Of a stretch of DNA of 22,530 nt, positions 1 to 6,665 are shown piece by piece. Numbering within the stretch: position 1 is the stretch's first letter; every line of letters starts with the position of its first letter. This stretch comes from Bacillota bacterium (GTDB taxonomy: Bacteria; Bacillota; Clostridia; Christensenellales; SZUA-584), in assembly GCA_023461435.1 (NCBI GenBank), contig JAEYLC010000003.1:1-22530 (forward strand). The letters are read 5' to 3'. The translations under genes were made by a program, and so were the position numbers. The notes beneath the pieces were generated by a model. The model saw only the letters and a program-made list of their open reading frames with translations, did no database searches and was not told where the DNA came from.

Positions 1-36
1 ACAGGCTAGCGTTCTAACCAACTGAACTACCGGGCC
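1..36 (-). tRNA. tRNA-Asp (GTC), 5' part only
   Basis: The minus strand reads a 7-nt acceptor strand GGCCCGG, a D-arm and the 5' half of an anticodon stem ending in CCTGT, where the window stops. The last two bases would be the first two of the anticodon (GT). GTN fits Asp, Asn, His or Tyr; the acceptor and D-arm look most like bacterial tRNA-Asp, so GTC is inferred. It is the last gene of the cluster visible here, 8 nt after the CCA of the preceding tRNA. Confidence 0.75.
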
Positions 37-44
37 AAAATTTT

Positions 45-121
45 TGGTGGGGCCTCAGGGACTCGAACCCCGGACCGATCGGTTATGAGCCGACTGCTCT
101 AACCAACTGAGCTAAGGCCCC
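45..121 (-). tRNA. tRNA with CAT anticodon (elongator Met or Ile2)
   Basis: A complete 77-nt cloverleaf on the minus strand with encoded CCA (45-47). The acceptor stem GGGGCCT pairs with AGGCCCC, the T-loop is GGTTCGAGTCC-like, and the anticodon loop CTCATAA gives CAT at 85-87. It is not initiator-like, because the first acceptor base pair is a normal G-C. A CAT anticodon can be elongator Met, or Ile2 whose C34 is modified to lysidine by TilS. The body closely resembles Ile2-type tRNAs as well, so identity is left open. Confidence 0.93.
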
Positions 122-142
122 ACAACCATTGAGCTTAGCAAA

Positions 143-217
143 TGGTGACCCCTAGGAGACTCGAACTCCTGTTACCGCCGTGAAAGGGCGGTGTCTTAAC
201 CGCTTGACCAAGGGGCC
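143..217 (-). tRNA. tRNA-Glu (TTC)
   Basis: A 75-nt cloverleaf on the minus strand with encoded CCA at 143-145. The acceptor GGCCCCT pairs with AGGGGTC (one G-T pair). The anticodon stem CCGCC/GGCGG closes the loop CTTTCAC, with anticodon TTC at 182-184. The short variable arm and the D-arm TTGGTCAAGCGG are typical of bacterial tRNA-Glu. Confidence 0.96.
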
Positions 218-245
218 ATGTTTGTCAATGATCACAAGAGATACT

Positions 246-322
246 TGGTCGGGGTGACTGGACTCGAACCAGCGGCCCCATGCTCCCAAAGCACGTGCGC
301 TACCAAACTGCGCTACACCCCG
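246..322 (-). tRNA. tRNA-Pro (TGG)
   Basis: A 77-nt cloverleaf on the minus strand with encoded CCA at 246-248. Acceptor CGGGGTG pairs with CACCCCG. The anticodon loop reads TTTGGGA with anticodon TGG. It is the first gene of the cluster: the promoter at 344-372 lies just upstream, and the order of transcription is Pro, Glu, CAT-tRNA, Asp. Confidence 0.96.
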
Positions 323-343
323 GTGATTTTCGCGACGATGTAT

Positions 344-372
344 AATATACAGTATTCTCAAACTAATGTCAA
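344..372 (-). promoter_or_regulatory. Promoter of the tRNA cluster
   Basis: On the minus strand a perfect -35 TTGACA (367-372) is followed by a 17-nt spacer and -10 TATATT (344-349). The start would lie about 15 nt upstream of tRNA-Pro, as expected for a strong stable-RNA promoter. The rest of the 323-546 gap holds this promoter and the oppositely directed miaB promoter. Confidence 0.85.
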
Positions 373-471
373 CAGCTTTTATCCAATAAGTTTTGGCCTG
401 TTGCTTTTGTTCAATATACCTTGAAACCGTGCCGAAATACAAGCATTTATTCTAAAAATAGACGGCTTTTA

Positions 472-500
472 TTGATAAATATCCTCCCAGTGATTATAAT
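472..500 (+). promoter_or_regulatory. Promoter of miaB
   Basis: TTGATA (472-477), a 17-nt spacer, and a perfect TATAAT (495-500). Predicted start near 507, about 40 nt before the chosen TTG start of miaB. Its position inside the open frame that continues upstream of miaB is the main reason for rejecting the longer protein. Confidence 0.75.
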
Positions 501-546
501 GATTCTATCCTTAATTTGCTCAATACGGAAAGGCTTAAACGAAGAT

Positions 547-1911
547 TTGGAAGATTTAAAAAGATATATATCGGATCATCAGCTGACTTACTATATAGAA
601 ACCTACGGCTGTCAGATGAACACACATGAAAGCGAAAAGATAGCCGGTGTTCTTGATTCACTCGGGTTTTGCCCATCAGGCGAAAAAGCTGCCGCCAGCC
701 TGATCATATTCAATACGTGCTGCGTGCGTCAGCATGCGGAGGCGCGGCTGTACGGCAACCTCGGCGCGCTCAAGGAGCATAAGGAAAACGTCCCCGGCGC
801 GTTGATCGCCGTTTCCGGCTGCGTGATGCAGCAGGAGGGAGCCGCCAAAAAGCTCATGAGGCGTTTTCCGTTCGTCGATATCGCGCTTGGCACCAACGGC
901 ATTCACCGCCTTGAAAGCCTGCTCTACGATGCGCTGATCGAGGGGAAGCGCGCGTTGGCCGTGGATGAAGACGAAACCATCGTGGAGAACGTGCCGATCA
1001 GCCGGAGCGGCGCGCCGGGCGCTTTTGTGAACATCATCTACGGCTGCAACAATTTCTGTACATACTGCATCGTGCCATATGTGCGCGGGCGCGAGCGCAG
1101 CCGTCAGCCGGACGATATCATCAATGAGATCAACGGCCTGTGCGGCAAAGGCGCGTCGGAGATCACATTGCTCGGTCAAAACGTCAACTCATACGGCAAC
1201 GATTTATCAAGCGATGTGTCGTTCGTGAATCTGATCAGGCGTATCGACGCCGAAACAGGCGTGAAACGGCTGCGTTTTATGACCTCGCACCCGAAGGACA
1301 TGTCTGACGCGCTGATCGACTGCTACGGCAGCGTAAAGAGCCTCTGCGAGCATATCCACCTGCCGGTACAGTCGGGCAGCAGCCGGGTGCTTGAGCTCAT
1401 GAACCGGCGTTACACGCGCGAGCATTACCTTAGCCTGATTGAGCGTTTACGGGCGCGCGTACCCAATATCGCGATCACCACGGACATCATCGTGGGGTTC
1501 CCCGGCGAAACGGAGGAGGATTTTTCAGAGACGCTGTCGCTCGTCAGCGAAGCCCGGTACGACGCGGCGTATACATTTGCCTATTCGAAGCGGTCGGGCA
1601 CTAAGGCCGCCGAAATGGACGGCCATCTCGATAAGAAAATCGTCAGTGAGCGGCTCGCGCGTTTAAACGCGCTTGTCAAACAATCGATGTTCGAAAATAA
1701 CAGCGCCTGTCTCGGGCAAACCGTCGAGGTGCTGGCGGAAACGCCGGGCAAAAGGGGCTGCGGCGATGTCAGCGGTAAAACCAGAACATCAAAAACGGTC
1801 AGCTTTGAGGGCGGGCCGGAGGATATCGGGCATTATGTGATGGTGAAGATCGACAAAGTGATGGCGCATACGCTTCGCGGCGCGCGCATTGAAGAAAGGC
1901 ATAATCTGTGA
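547..1911 (+). CDS. miaB: tRNA-2-methylthio-N6-dimethylallyladenosine synthase MiaB
   Basis: A radical-SAM methylthiotransferase that adds the 2-methylthio group to i6A37 of tRNAs reading UNN codons; MiaA, encoded downstream, makes its substrate. The three N-terminal cysteines binding the auxiliary 4Fe-4S cluster are visible in TYGCQMN, NTCCVR and SGCVMQ. The SAM-cluster motif CNNFCTYC is near residue 164-171, followed by a VPYVRGRERSR segment, and a C-terminal TRAM-like domain ends the protein. The frame is open back to 421, but a consensus promoter lies at 472-500, so that start would not be on the transcript. TTG 547 gives 454 residues, the usual family length. The GGAAAGG ribosome site at 527-533 is 13 nt away, rather far, so the exact start remains uncertain. 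Overlaps the next gene by 4 nt (GTGA), implying coupled translation. Confidence 0.95.
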   Translation: MEDLKRYISDHQLTYYIETYGCQMNTHESEKIAGVLDSLGFCPSGEKAAASLIIFNTCCVRQHAEARLYGNLGALKEHKENVPGALIAVSGCVMQQEGAAKKLMRRFPFVDIALGTNGIHRLESLLYDALIEGKRALAVDEDETIVENVPISRSGAPGAFVNIIYGCNNFCTYCIVPYVRGRERSRQPDDIINEINGLCGKGASEITLLGQNVNSYGNDLSSDVSFVNLIRRIDAETGVKRLRFMTSHPKDMSDALIDCYGSVKSLCEHIHLPVQSGSSRVLELMNRRYTREHYLSLIERLRARVPNIAITTDIIVGFPGETEEDFSETLSLVSEARYDAAYTFAYSKRSGTKAAEMDGHLDKKIVSERLARLNALVKQSMFENNSACLGQTVEVLAETPGKRGCGDVSGKTRTSKTVSFEGGPEDIGHYVMVKIDKVMAHTLRGARIEERHNL

Positions 1912-3227
1912 ACCGAACCGCTTTTGATAAAAAGAAAAACCATGTGGCGATACTTTTCGGCATACTGCTCATTATCGCAATCGGCGCGGGTGTTTATCTG
2001 TTTTTTATCCAGTCCTGGGCAAAGTCGGGGATAGACGACCTCGTTAACGCCGATTATTCAGCTGTCCATGCCGAAAAAGGCGCCGGTGAAGCTGCGGCCG
2101 GTCTGCCGATCACGCAGAAATCCGATTACCCGTCTTCAGTGGATATTTACAACTCACCGCTCGGATTCCCGATCGTCAGCTATTCACAGGCCTGGACAGG
2201 CGACAAGCTCAAAGACATCTACAGCGAGCTGGTTGCCAACAAGCACGGCAAAGAAATCTATTCCGTTTCCGAGGTCGTCCTTTATCCGGGCGAATCTTCT
2301 CTCGATACAAGCACGGGCGTGGCAGGCACGCATGTGACGGAGCAGAAGGTGTTTTCGCTGTTTTTGGATCTGCCGGGCATCGTACCCGATTCACTTGAAT
2401 ACAACATCGATTCCACCCAAAGCTCCATTGAGCTTTATAACATGGATAAATACGAAGCGGTCACCCAAGTGGCGCGGACGCTGTCGCACGAGTACGGCCA
2501 CCATTACACAATGTATTACTTCATGCCGGACGACGAAGCGGCGAAGAGCTCGGAATATTTCCGTTTGAGAGGCGTCGATCAATACGATCACGACGTGTTC
2601 TTCGACATCGAAAGCGACTACTATGAAAACCATATGTGGAGCGTTTACGAAATTGCAGCGGAGGACTATGTGCAGCTGATGGGCAGCTCCACGTGCAAGC
2701 AGCAAAGAGAATATCTCGATATCTATGATGTGTCGGATAATTACAATAAAAACAAGGACTACAAAGCGTATGCGGATTCTTCCGTATCCAATGTGTATCC
2801 GCAGGAAAATATCTATATCCCGCTCGCCGATGAGATCAGCGGACTTCGCGATTACTATCTTTCATTTATAGGCGAAACAAGCGGAATGACGGACCTCGGA
2901 AACGCGGATTTCAATCTCGCAATGACCGAGCATGAATCATACGGCTACAAGTACTACGAAATCACATGGAATAAGACGACAGAGGATGAGAATGCGCTTT
3001 ATACGCTGGTCTGCTACAGTGAAAACGGAGATATATTCCTGCCGGTCAGAACGATGCACGGGGACGAAACGCCCGTGGCGCGTGTCGGCACGGCTGTGAA
3101 GCTCTCGGGCATTACGCTGACCACACTGAAAAACGGCGTGACGGATGAAAACAGATACTTTAAGCTGTATGTGACCTGGCCTGACGGCCGGATGCAGTCA
3201 TCGGAAATGTTTCACGCGGACTTCTGA
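1908..3227 (+). CDS. Membrane-anchored putative zinc metalloprotease (HEYGHH)
   Basis: I do not recognise the family. A 439-residue protein starting GTG at 1908, overlapping the miaB stop. Residues about 12-34 are one hydrophobic helix after a Lys-rich start, so a single-pass anchor with the rest outside the cell is likely. VARTLSHEYGHHY places a zincin motif at H194-E195-x-x-H198. A candidate third ligand is Glu252 in AAEDYVQLMGS, 58 residues downstream, which suits a gluzincin-like arrangement. The last 100 or so residues (YYEITWNK through FKLYVTWPDG) look like a beta-sandwich, fibronectin III-like. Proteolysis is inferred from the motif only; the substrate is unknown. It shares the miaB transcript. 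Its 3' end overlaps that of the convergent gene at 3198-3980 by 30 nt. No terminator is seen. Confidence 0.85.
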   Translation: MNRTAFDKKKNHVAILFGILLIIAIGAGVYLFFIQSWAKSGIDDLVNADYSAVHAEKGAGEAAAGLPITQKSDYPSSVDIYNSPLGFPIVSYSQAWTGDKLKDIYSELVANKHGKEIYSVSEVVLYPGESSLDTSTGVAGTHVTEQKVFSLFLDLPGIVPDSLEYNIDSTQSSIELYNMDKYEAVTQVARTLSHEYGHHYTMYYFMPDDEAAKSSEYFRLRGVDQYDHDVFFDIESDYYENHMWSVYEIAAEDYVQLMGSSTCKQQREYLDIYDVSDNYNKNKDYKAYADSSVSNVYPQENIYIPLADEISGLRDYYLSFIGETSGMTDLGNADFNLAMTEHESYGYKYYEITWNKTTEDENALYTLVCYSENGDIFLPVRTMHGDETPVARVGTAVKLSGITLTTLKNGVTDENRYFKLYVTWPDGRMQSSEMFHADF

Positions 3228-3980
3228 AGCGCGCTTGCGCTTTATTCTGCGAAAAACGATTGACGCCACAATCATCAGCACGCAAAAACCCGCGGCTGAA
3301 ACGCATATAATAAAGAATCTATTGTTATCGGACATGATGCTGGAAAGCTTATTATAGTTCTGGACGGTTTCCGTGTTCTGCTTTTGCGTATGCAGCATGA
3401 GTGTTGTTGTTTTACCAAAGTCAAGCGTCCACGTGCAAGCGTTACCATCCCGGCTGTCCGCGTTGGTATCGACAACGTCGCCCGGAAGCGAAATCGAGAT
3501 CCTGTAGGTGCCTTGTCCTGCTGAATCTTCAACCTGCGATATTTGATCCGAAGGTATGCCTTGAGCTTGTTTCTGGCGTATGATATCGATTAAAGATACA
3601 TCGGCTGAAAAATCGTAATCATCCACCCGCATAGACGGCGCATATGTAAAAGACACATTGCTGAATATCGAGTTTTCCGATGCGAACAGATCCCCAAAGG
3701 CGCCGGCTGCTTCCTTTACGGTGTCTGCTTCAAGCGTTTTTTCGCCCGAAACCGAATTTTGCTCCTCATCCACATTGATGGTCATGCCCTGATCGGCCCA
3801 GTAAGCGCCGATTGCGTTGAGGTAGGAGGCGGCGTCCTTATCTGTCTTTTCGAAGGTAATCGCGTATTGAACAACCGTTTTATTATCTTCAGTTAACGTA
3901 TATTTAATATCGGCGCTGGCGCAAGCCGACGATGCAAGCAATACCAATGACAGCAGCAGCACAAAAACTATTTTTTTCAT
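3198..3980 (-). CDS. Secreted/membrane protein, LppM-like, with C-terminal transmembrane helix
   Basis: A 260-residue protein with a signal peptide (MKKIVF, then a Leu/Val-rich core to about residue 18). Either signal peptidase I cuts after ASA (residue 23), or Cys20 in SSAC is a poor lipobox. Residues about 24-210 form a soluble domain of beta-rich appearance, and residues about 222-243 form a transmembrane helix followed by a basic tail (RRIKRKR). The topology is therefore extracellular domain, one helix, short cytoplasmic tail. The overall pattern (ISISLPGDVV, then WTLDFGKTTTL) resembles LppM-type domains, from memory only. An upstream in-frame ATG at 3992 is rejected because GGAG lies inside that stretch, 6 nt before ATG 3980. 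Transcribed from its own promoter (4008-4036), and convergent with the zincin gene. Function unknown. Confidence 0.85.
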   Translation of the reverse strand: MKKIVFVLLLSLVLLASSACASADIKYTLTEDNKTVVQYAITFEKTDKDAASYLNAIGAYWADQGMTINVDEEQNSVSGEKTLEADTVKEAAGAFGDLFASENSIFSNVSFTYAPSMRVDDYDFSADVSLIDIIRQKQAQGIPSDQISQVEDSAGQGTYRISISLPGDVVDTNADSRDGNACTWTLDFGKTTTLMLHTQKQNTETVQNYNKLSSIMSDNNRFFIICVSAAGFCVLMIVASIVFRRIKRKRASEVRVKHFR

Positions 3981-4007
3981 CACAGGCTCCATTTTTGAGT
4001 TGAGAAA

Positions 4008-4036
4008 ATTATAATCGAATTCGGGCCTTTTTTCAA
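4008..4036 (-). promoter_or_regulatory. Promoter of the LppM-like gene
   Basis: Minus strand -35 TTGAAA (4031-4036), a 17-nt spacer and perfect -10 TATAAT (4008-4013). The start would be near 4001, about 20 nt before the ATG at 3980. Its -35 overlaps the -35 region of the mutS promoter on the other strand. Confidence 0.75.
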
Positions 4037-4061
4037 CAATATTGCGCTTTTATGTTATAAT
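4032..4061 (+). promoter_or_regulatory. Probable promoter of the mutS operon
   Basis: A perfect -10 TATAAT at 4056-4061 lies 26 nt before the mutS ATG. The best -35 is TTCAAC (4032-4037) with an 18-nt spacer, a weak match. A perfect 10-bp palindrome TGTGATCACA (4061-4070) begins at the last base of the -10 and covers the predicted start. Confidence 0.55.
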
Positions 4062-4087
4062 GTGATCACAAACCGTGGAGGGAAGCT

Positions 4088-6652
4088 ATGCCGGAACTGA
4101 CACCCATGATGCGCCAGTATGTGGAGCTCAAGGAAAAATACCAGGACTGTATACTCATGTACCGTCTCGGAGACTTTTATGAGATGTTTTTCGAGGATGC
4201 GATGACAGCGTCGCGCGAGCTCGAAATTGTACTGACCGGCCGCGATTGCGGCCTGACAGAAAGGGCGCCGATGTGCGGCGTGCCGCATCACAGCGTTCAA
4301 GGCTATATCGATAAGCTCATCAGAAAGGGCTATAAGGTTGCCGTCTGCGAACAGCTGACCGATCCGGCACTCAGCAAGGGCCTCGTGGAACGTGATGTGA
4401 TCCGCGTGATCACGCCGGGCACGGTGACGGAAAACAGCAGCCTTAACGAAGCTGACAACAACTTCATTCTCGCATTTGTTCATTGCGGCGAGACTGTGGG
4501 CCTCTCTTACGCGGATGTTTCCACCGGCGCTTTTTTCATGGGCGAATGCGGTGCGGAGGATGATTTCGCATCCGTGAAAAGCGAGGTGGCGCGCATCGCG
4601 CCGAGCGAAATCATCTGCCGTGAGGAGGACAAGCCTGTTATCAGCAGCTTAAGCGGCATGATCAAGGAACAGAATATCTATGTGAGCGTTTACCCGTCGT
4701 TCACGTTTGAACACGGCGCGGCGATGGATTCGCTGCTGTCCCATTTTGCGGTGACAAGCCTTGGCGGGTTCGGCATCGAGGAGCAGAGCGCCGCCGTCGG
4801 CGCGGCCGGCGCGCTCATCGACTATTTAAGGGAAACGCAGAAAAACGCGCTCACGCATATCAGCCGCATCCAGTTGATCGAAAAGAATTCGTACATGTCG
4901 CTTGATATGTTTACACGCGCCAATCTTGAGCTGACAAAAACGCTGCGCGACGGCAAGGTGAAAGGCTCGCTTTTTGGCATTATCGACAAAACAAGAACCG
5001 CGATGGGTGCGCGCCAGCTGAAGCGCAGCATCAACGAACCGCTGCAAAGCCTGTCCGAAATCAATCTTCGGCTGGACGCCGTGCAGGAGATCAAGGAGAG
5101 CCTGCCGTTAAGCGACAAGATCGCGCTGGCGCTCGATGGCGTATTCGATCTGGAGCGGCTGATTTCGCGCATCGCTTATGCCACGCTCGACGCGCGCAAC
5201 TGTCTGTCCATCAAAAAGACGCTCGCTCAGCTTCCCGCGCTTAAGGGCGCGCTGGCGGGCTGCACATCCGGCCTGCTCAAAGGGCTCTATAACGGGCTCG
5301 ATTGCATGGATGACATCCATACGCTGCTCGATTCGGCGATAGACGAAGAGCCGCCCGTGGGCATCATGGAAGGCGGCATCATCAAAAGAGGCTACAATGC
5401 CGAGATCGACGAGCTCAAGGAGGCCGCACTAAAGGGCAAGGAATGGATCGCGGCGCTTGAAGCCAAGGAGCGGCAGGAAACGGGCGTCAAAAGCCTCAAA
5501 GTCGGCTACAACAAGGTGTTCGGCTATTATCTTGAGGTCACGAATTCGTACCGCGAGCTCGTGCCGCAGCACTATATCAGAAAGCAGACGCTCGCCAACT
5601 GCGAGCGCTTCATCACGCCCGAGCTTAAGGAGATGGAAGAAAAGCTGACCGGCGCGCAGGACAAATGCATATCACTTGAGTACGAGTGCTTTTTGGAGAT
5701 CAGAAAGACGCTGGCAGCCAATATCAAGCGGTTTCAAAACGCGGCGCAGGCCATCGCGCTCGTCGATATGCTCCGGAGCTTCGCCGCTGCTGCCTATGAA
5801 AAGAACTACGCGCGTCCCGTTATGATATTAAACGGCGATATCAATATCGTCGGCGGACGCCATCCGGTTGTGGAATCGTTTGTGAAACAGTCTTTTGTGA
5901 AGAACGACTGCCTGCTGACCGACGAAAGCAACATCATGATACTCACAGGCCCCAATATGGCCGGCAAAAGCACGTTCATGCGTCAGGTGGCGCTTATCGT
6001 GCTGCTCGCGCATATGGGCAGCTTCGTGCCCGCAGACAGCGCCCAAATTTGCATTGTCGATAAGATATTCACGCGCGTGGGCGCTTCGGACAACCTTGCG
6101 TCCGGCCAAAGCACGTTTATGGTGGAGATGAACGAGGTCGCGAACATACTCAATAACGCGACGCCACGAAGCCTGCTGATACTCGATGAGATCGGCCGCG
6201 GCACGAGCACGCTGGACGGGCTGTCCATCGCGTGGTCCGTCGTGGAATTTATCAGCAGCCGCATCAAGGCCAAAACGCTTTTCGCCACGCACTTTCATGA
6301 GCTGTCGGAGCTCGAGGGCGTGGTGGACGGCGTCAGCAACTATTCGATCACCGTCAAGGAAATGGGCGACACCGTGATATTCCTGCATAAGATCGTTCGG
6401 GGCGGCGCGGACAGAAGCTTTGGCATCGAGGTCGCCAAGCTCGCGGGTGTTCCGGCGGACGTGACCGAGCGGGCCAAGGTCATCATGCAGTCGCTCGTGG
6501 AGAAGGATGAGAGCATACTCGGACCACGCAGACAAACGGAAACGGTCTTCAGCCGGGACGAACTGATCGAGATACTGCGCGAAGTCAATATGGACAACAT
6601 CACGCCGCTCGATTCCTTGAAGCTGTTGAGCGAAATCAAGCACAGATTGTAG
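4088..6652 (+). CDS. mutS: DNA mismatch repair protein MutS
   Basis: Recognises mismatches and small loops after replication and recruits MutL. The 854 residues are full length for bacterial MutS1. The mismatch-reading Phe-x-Glu is F30-Y31-E32 in GDFYEMF. The connector, lever and clamp regions follow. The ATPase domain has Walker A GPNMAGKST at 621-629, Walker B/signature DEIGRGTSTLDG from residue 700, and FATHFHEL near 735. The C-terminal helices (ELIEILREVNMDNITPLDSL) form the usual dimer region. The start ATG 4088 follows GGAGGG by 5 nt. First gene of a tight block; mutL begins 13 nt after the stop. No frameshift or missing key residue seen. Confidence 0.98.
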   Translation: MPELTPMMRQYVELKEKYQDCILMYRLGDFYEMFFEDAMTASRELEIVLTGRDCGLTERAPMCGVPHHSVQGYIDKLIRKGYKVAVCEQLTDPALSKGLVERDVIRVITPGTVTENSSLNEADNNFILAFVHCGETVGLSYADVSTGAFFMGECGAEDDFASVKSEVARIAPSEIICREEDKPVISSLSGMIKEQNIYVSVYPSFTFEHGAAMDSLLSHFAVTSLGGFGIEEQSAAVGAAGALIDYLRETQKNALTHISRIQLIEKNSYMSLDMFTRANLELTKTLRDGKVKGSLFGIIDKTRTAMGARQLKRSINEPLQSLSEINLRLDAVQEIKESLPLSDKIALALDGVFDLERLISRIAYATLDARNCLSIKKTLAQLPALKGALAGCTSGLLKGLYNGLDCMDDIHTLLDSAIDEEPPVGIMEGGIIKRGYNAEIDELKEAALKGKEWIAALEAKERQETGVKSLKVGYNKVFGYYLEVTNSYRELVPQHYIRKQTLANCERFITPELKEMEEKLTGAQDKCISLEYECFLEIRKTLAANIKRFQNAAQAIALVDMLRSFAAAAYEKNYARPVMILNGDINIVGGRHPVVESFVKQSFVKNDCLLTDESNIMILTGPNMAGKSTFMRQVALIVLLAHMGSFVPADSAQICIVDKIFTRVGASDNLASGQSTFMVEMNEVANILNNATPRSLLILDEIGRGTSTLDGLSIAWSVVEFISSRIKAKTLFATHFHELSELEGVVDGVSNYSITVKEMGDTVIFLHKIVRGGADRSFGIEVAKLAGVPADVTERAKVIMQSLVEKDESILGPRRQTETVFSRDELIEILREVNMDNITPLDSLKLLSEIKHRL

Positions 6653-6665
6653 CGGGGGAGACAAC

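Noticed and set aside
45..121. Naming the CAT-anticodon tRNA simply as elongator Met.
   Set aside because: Its body also resembles Ile2 tRNAs read after TilS modification; identity cannot be decided by eye.
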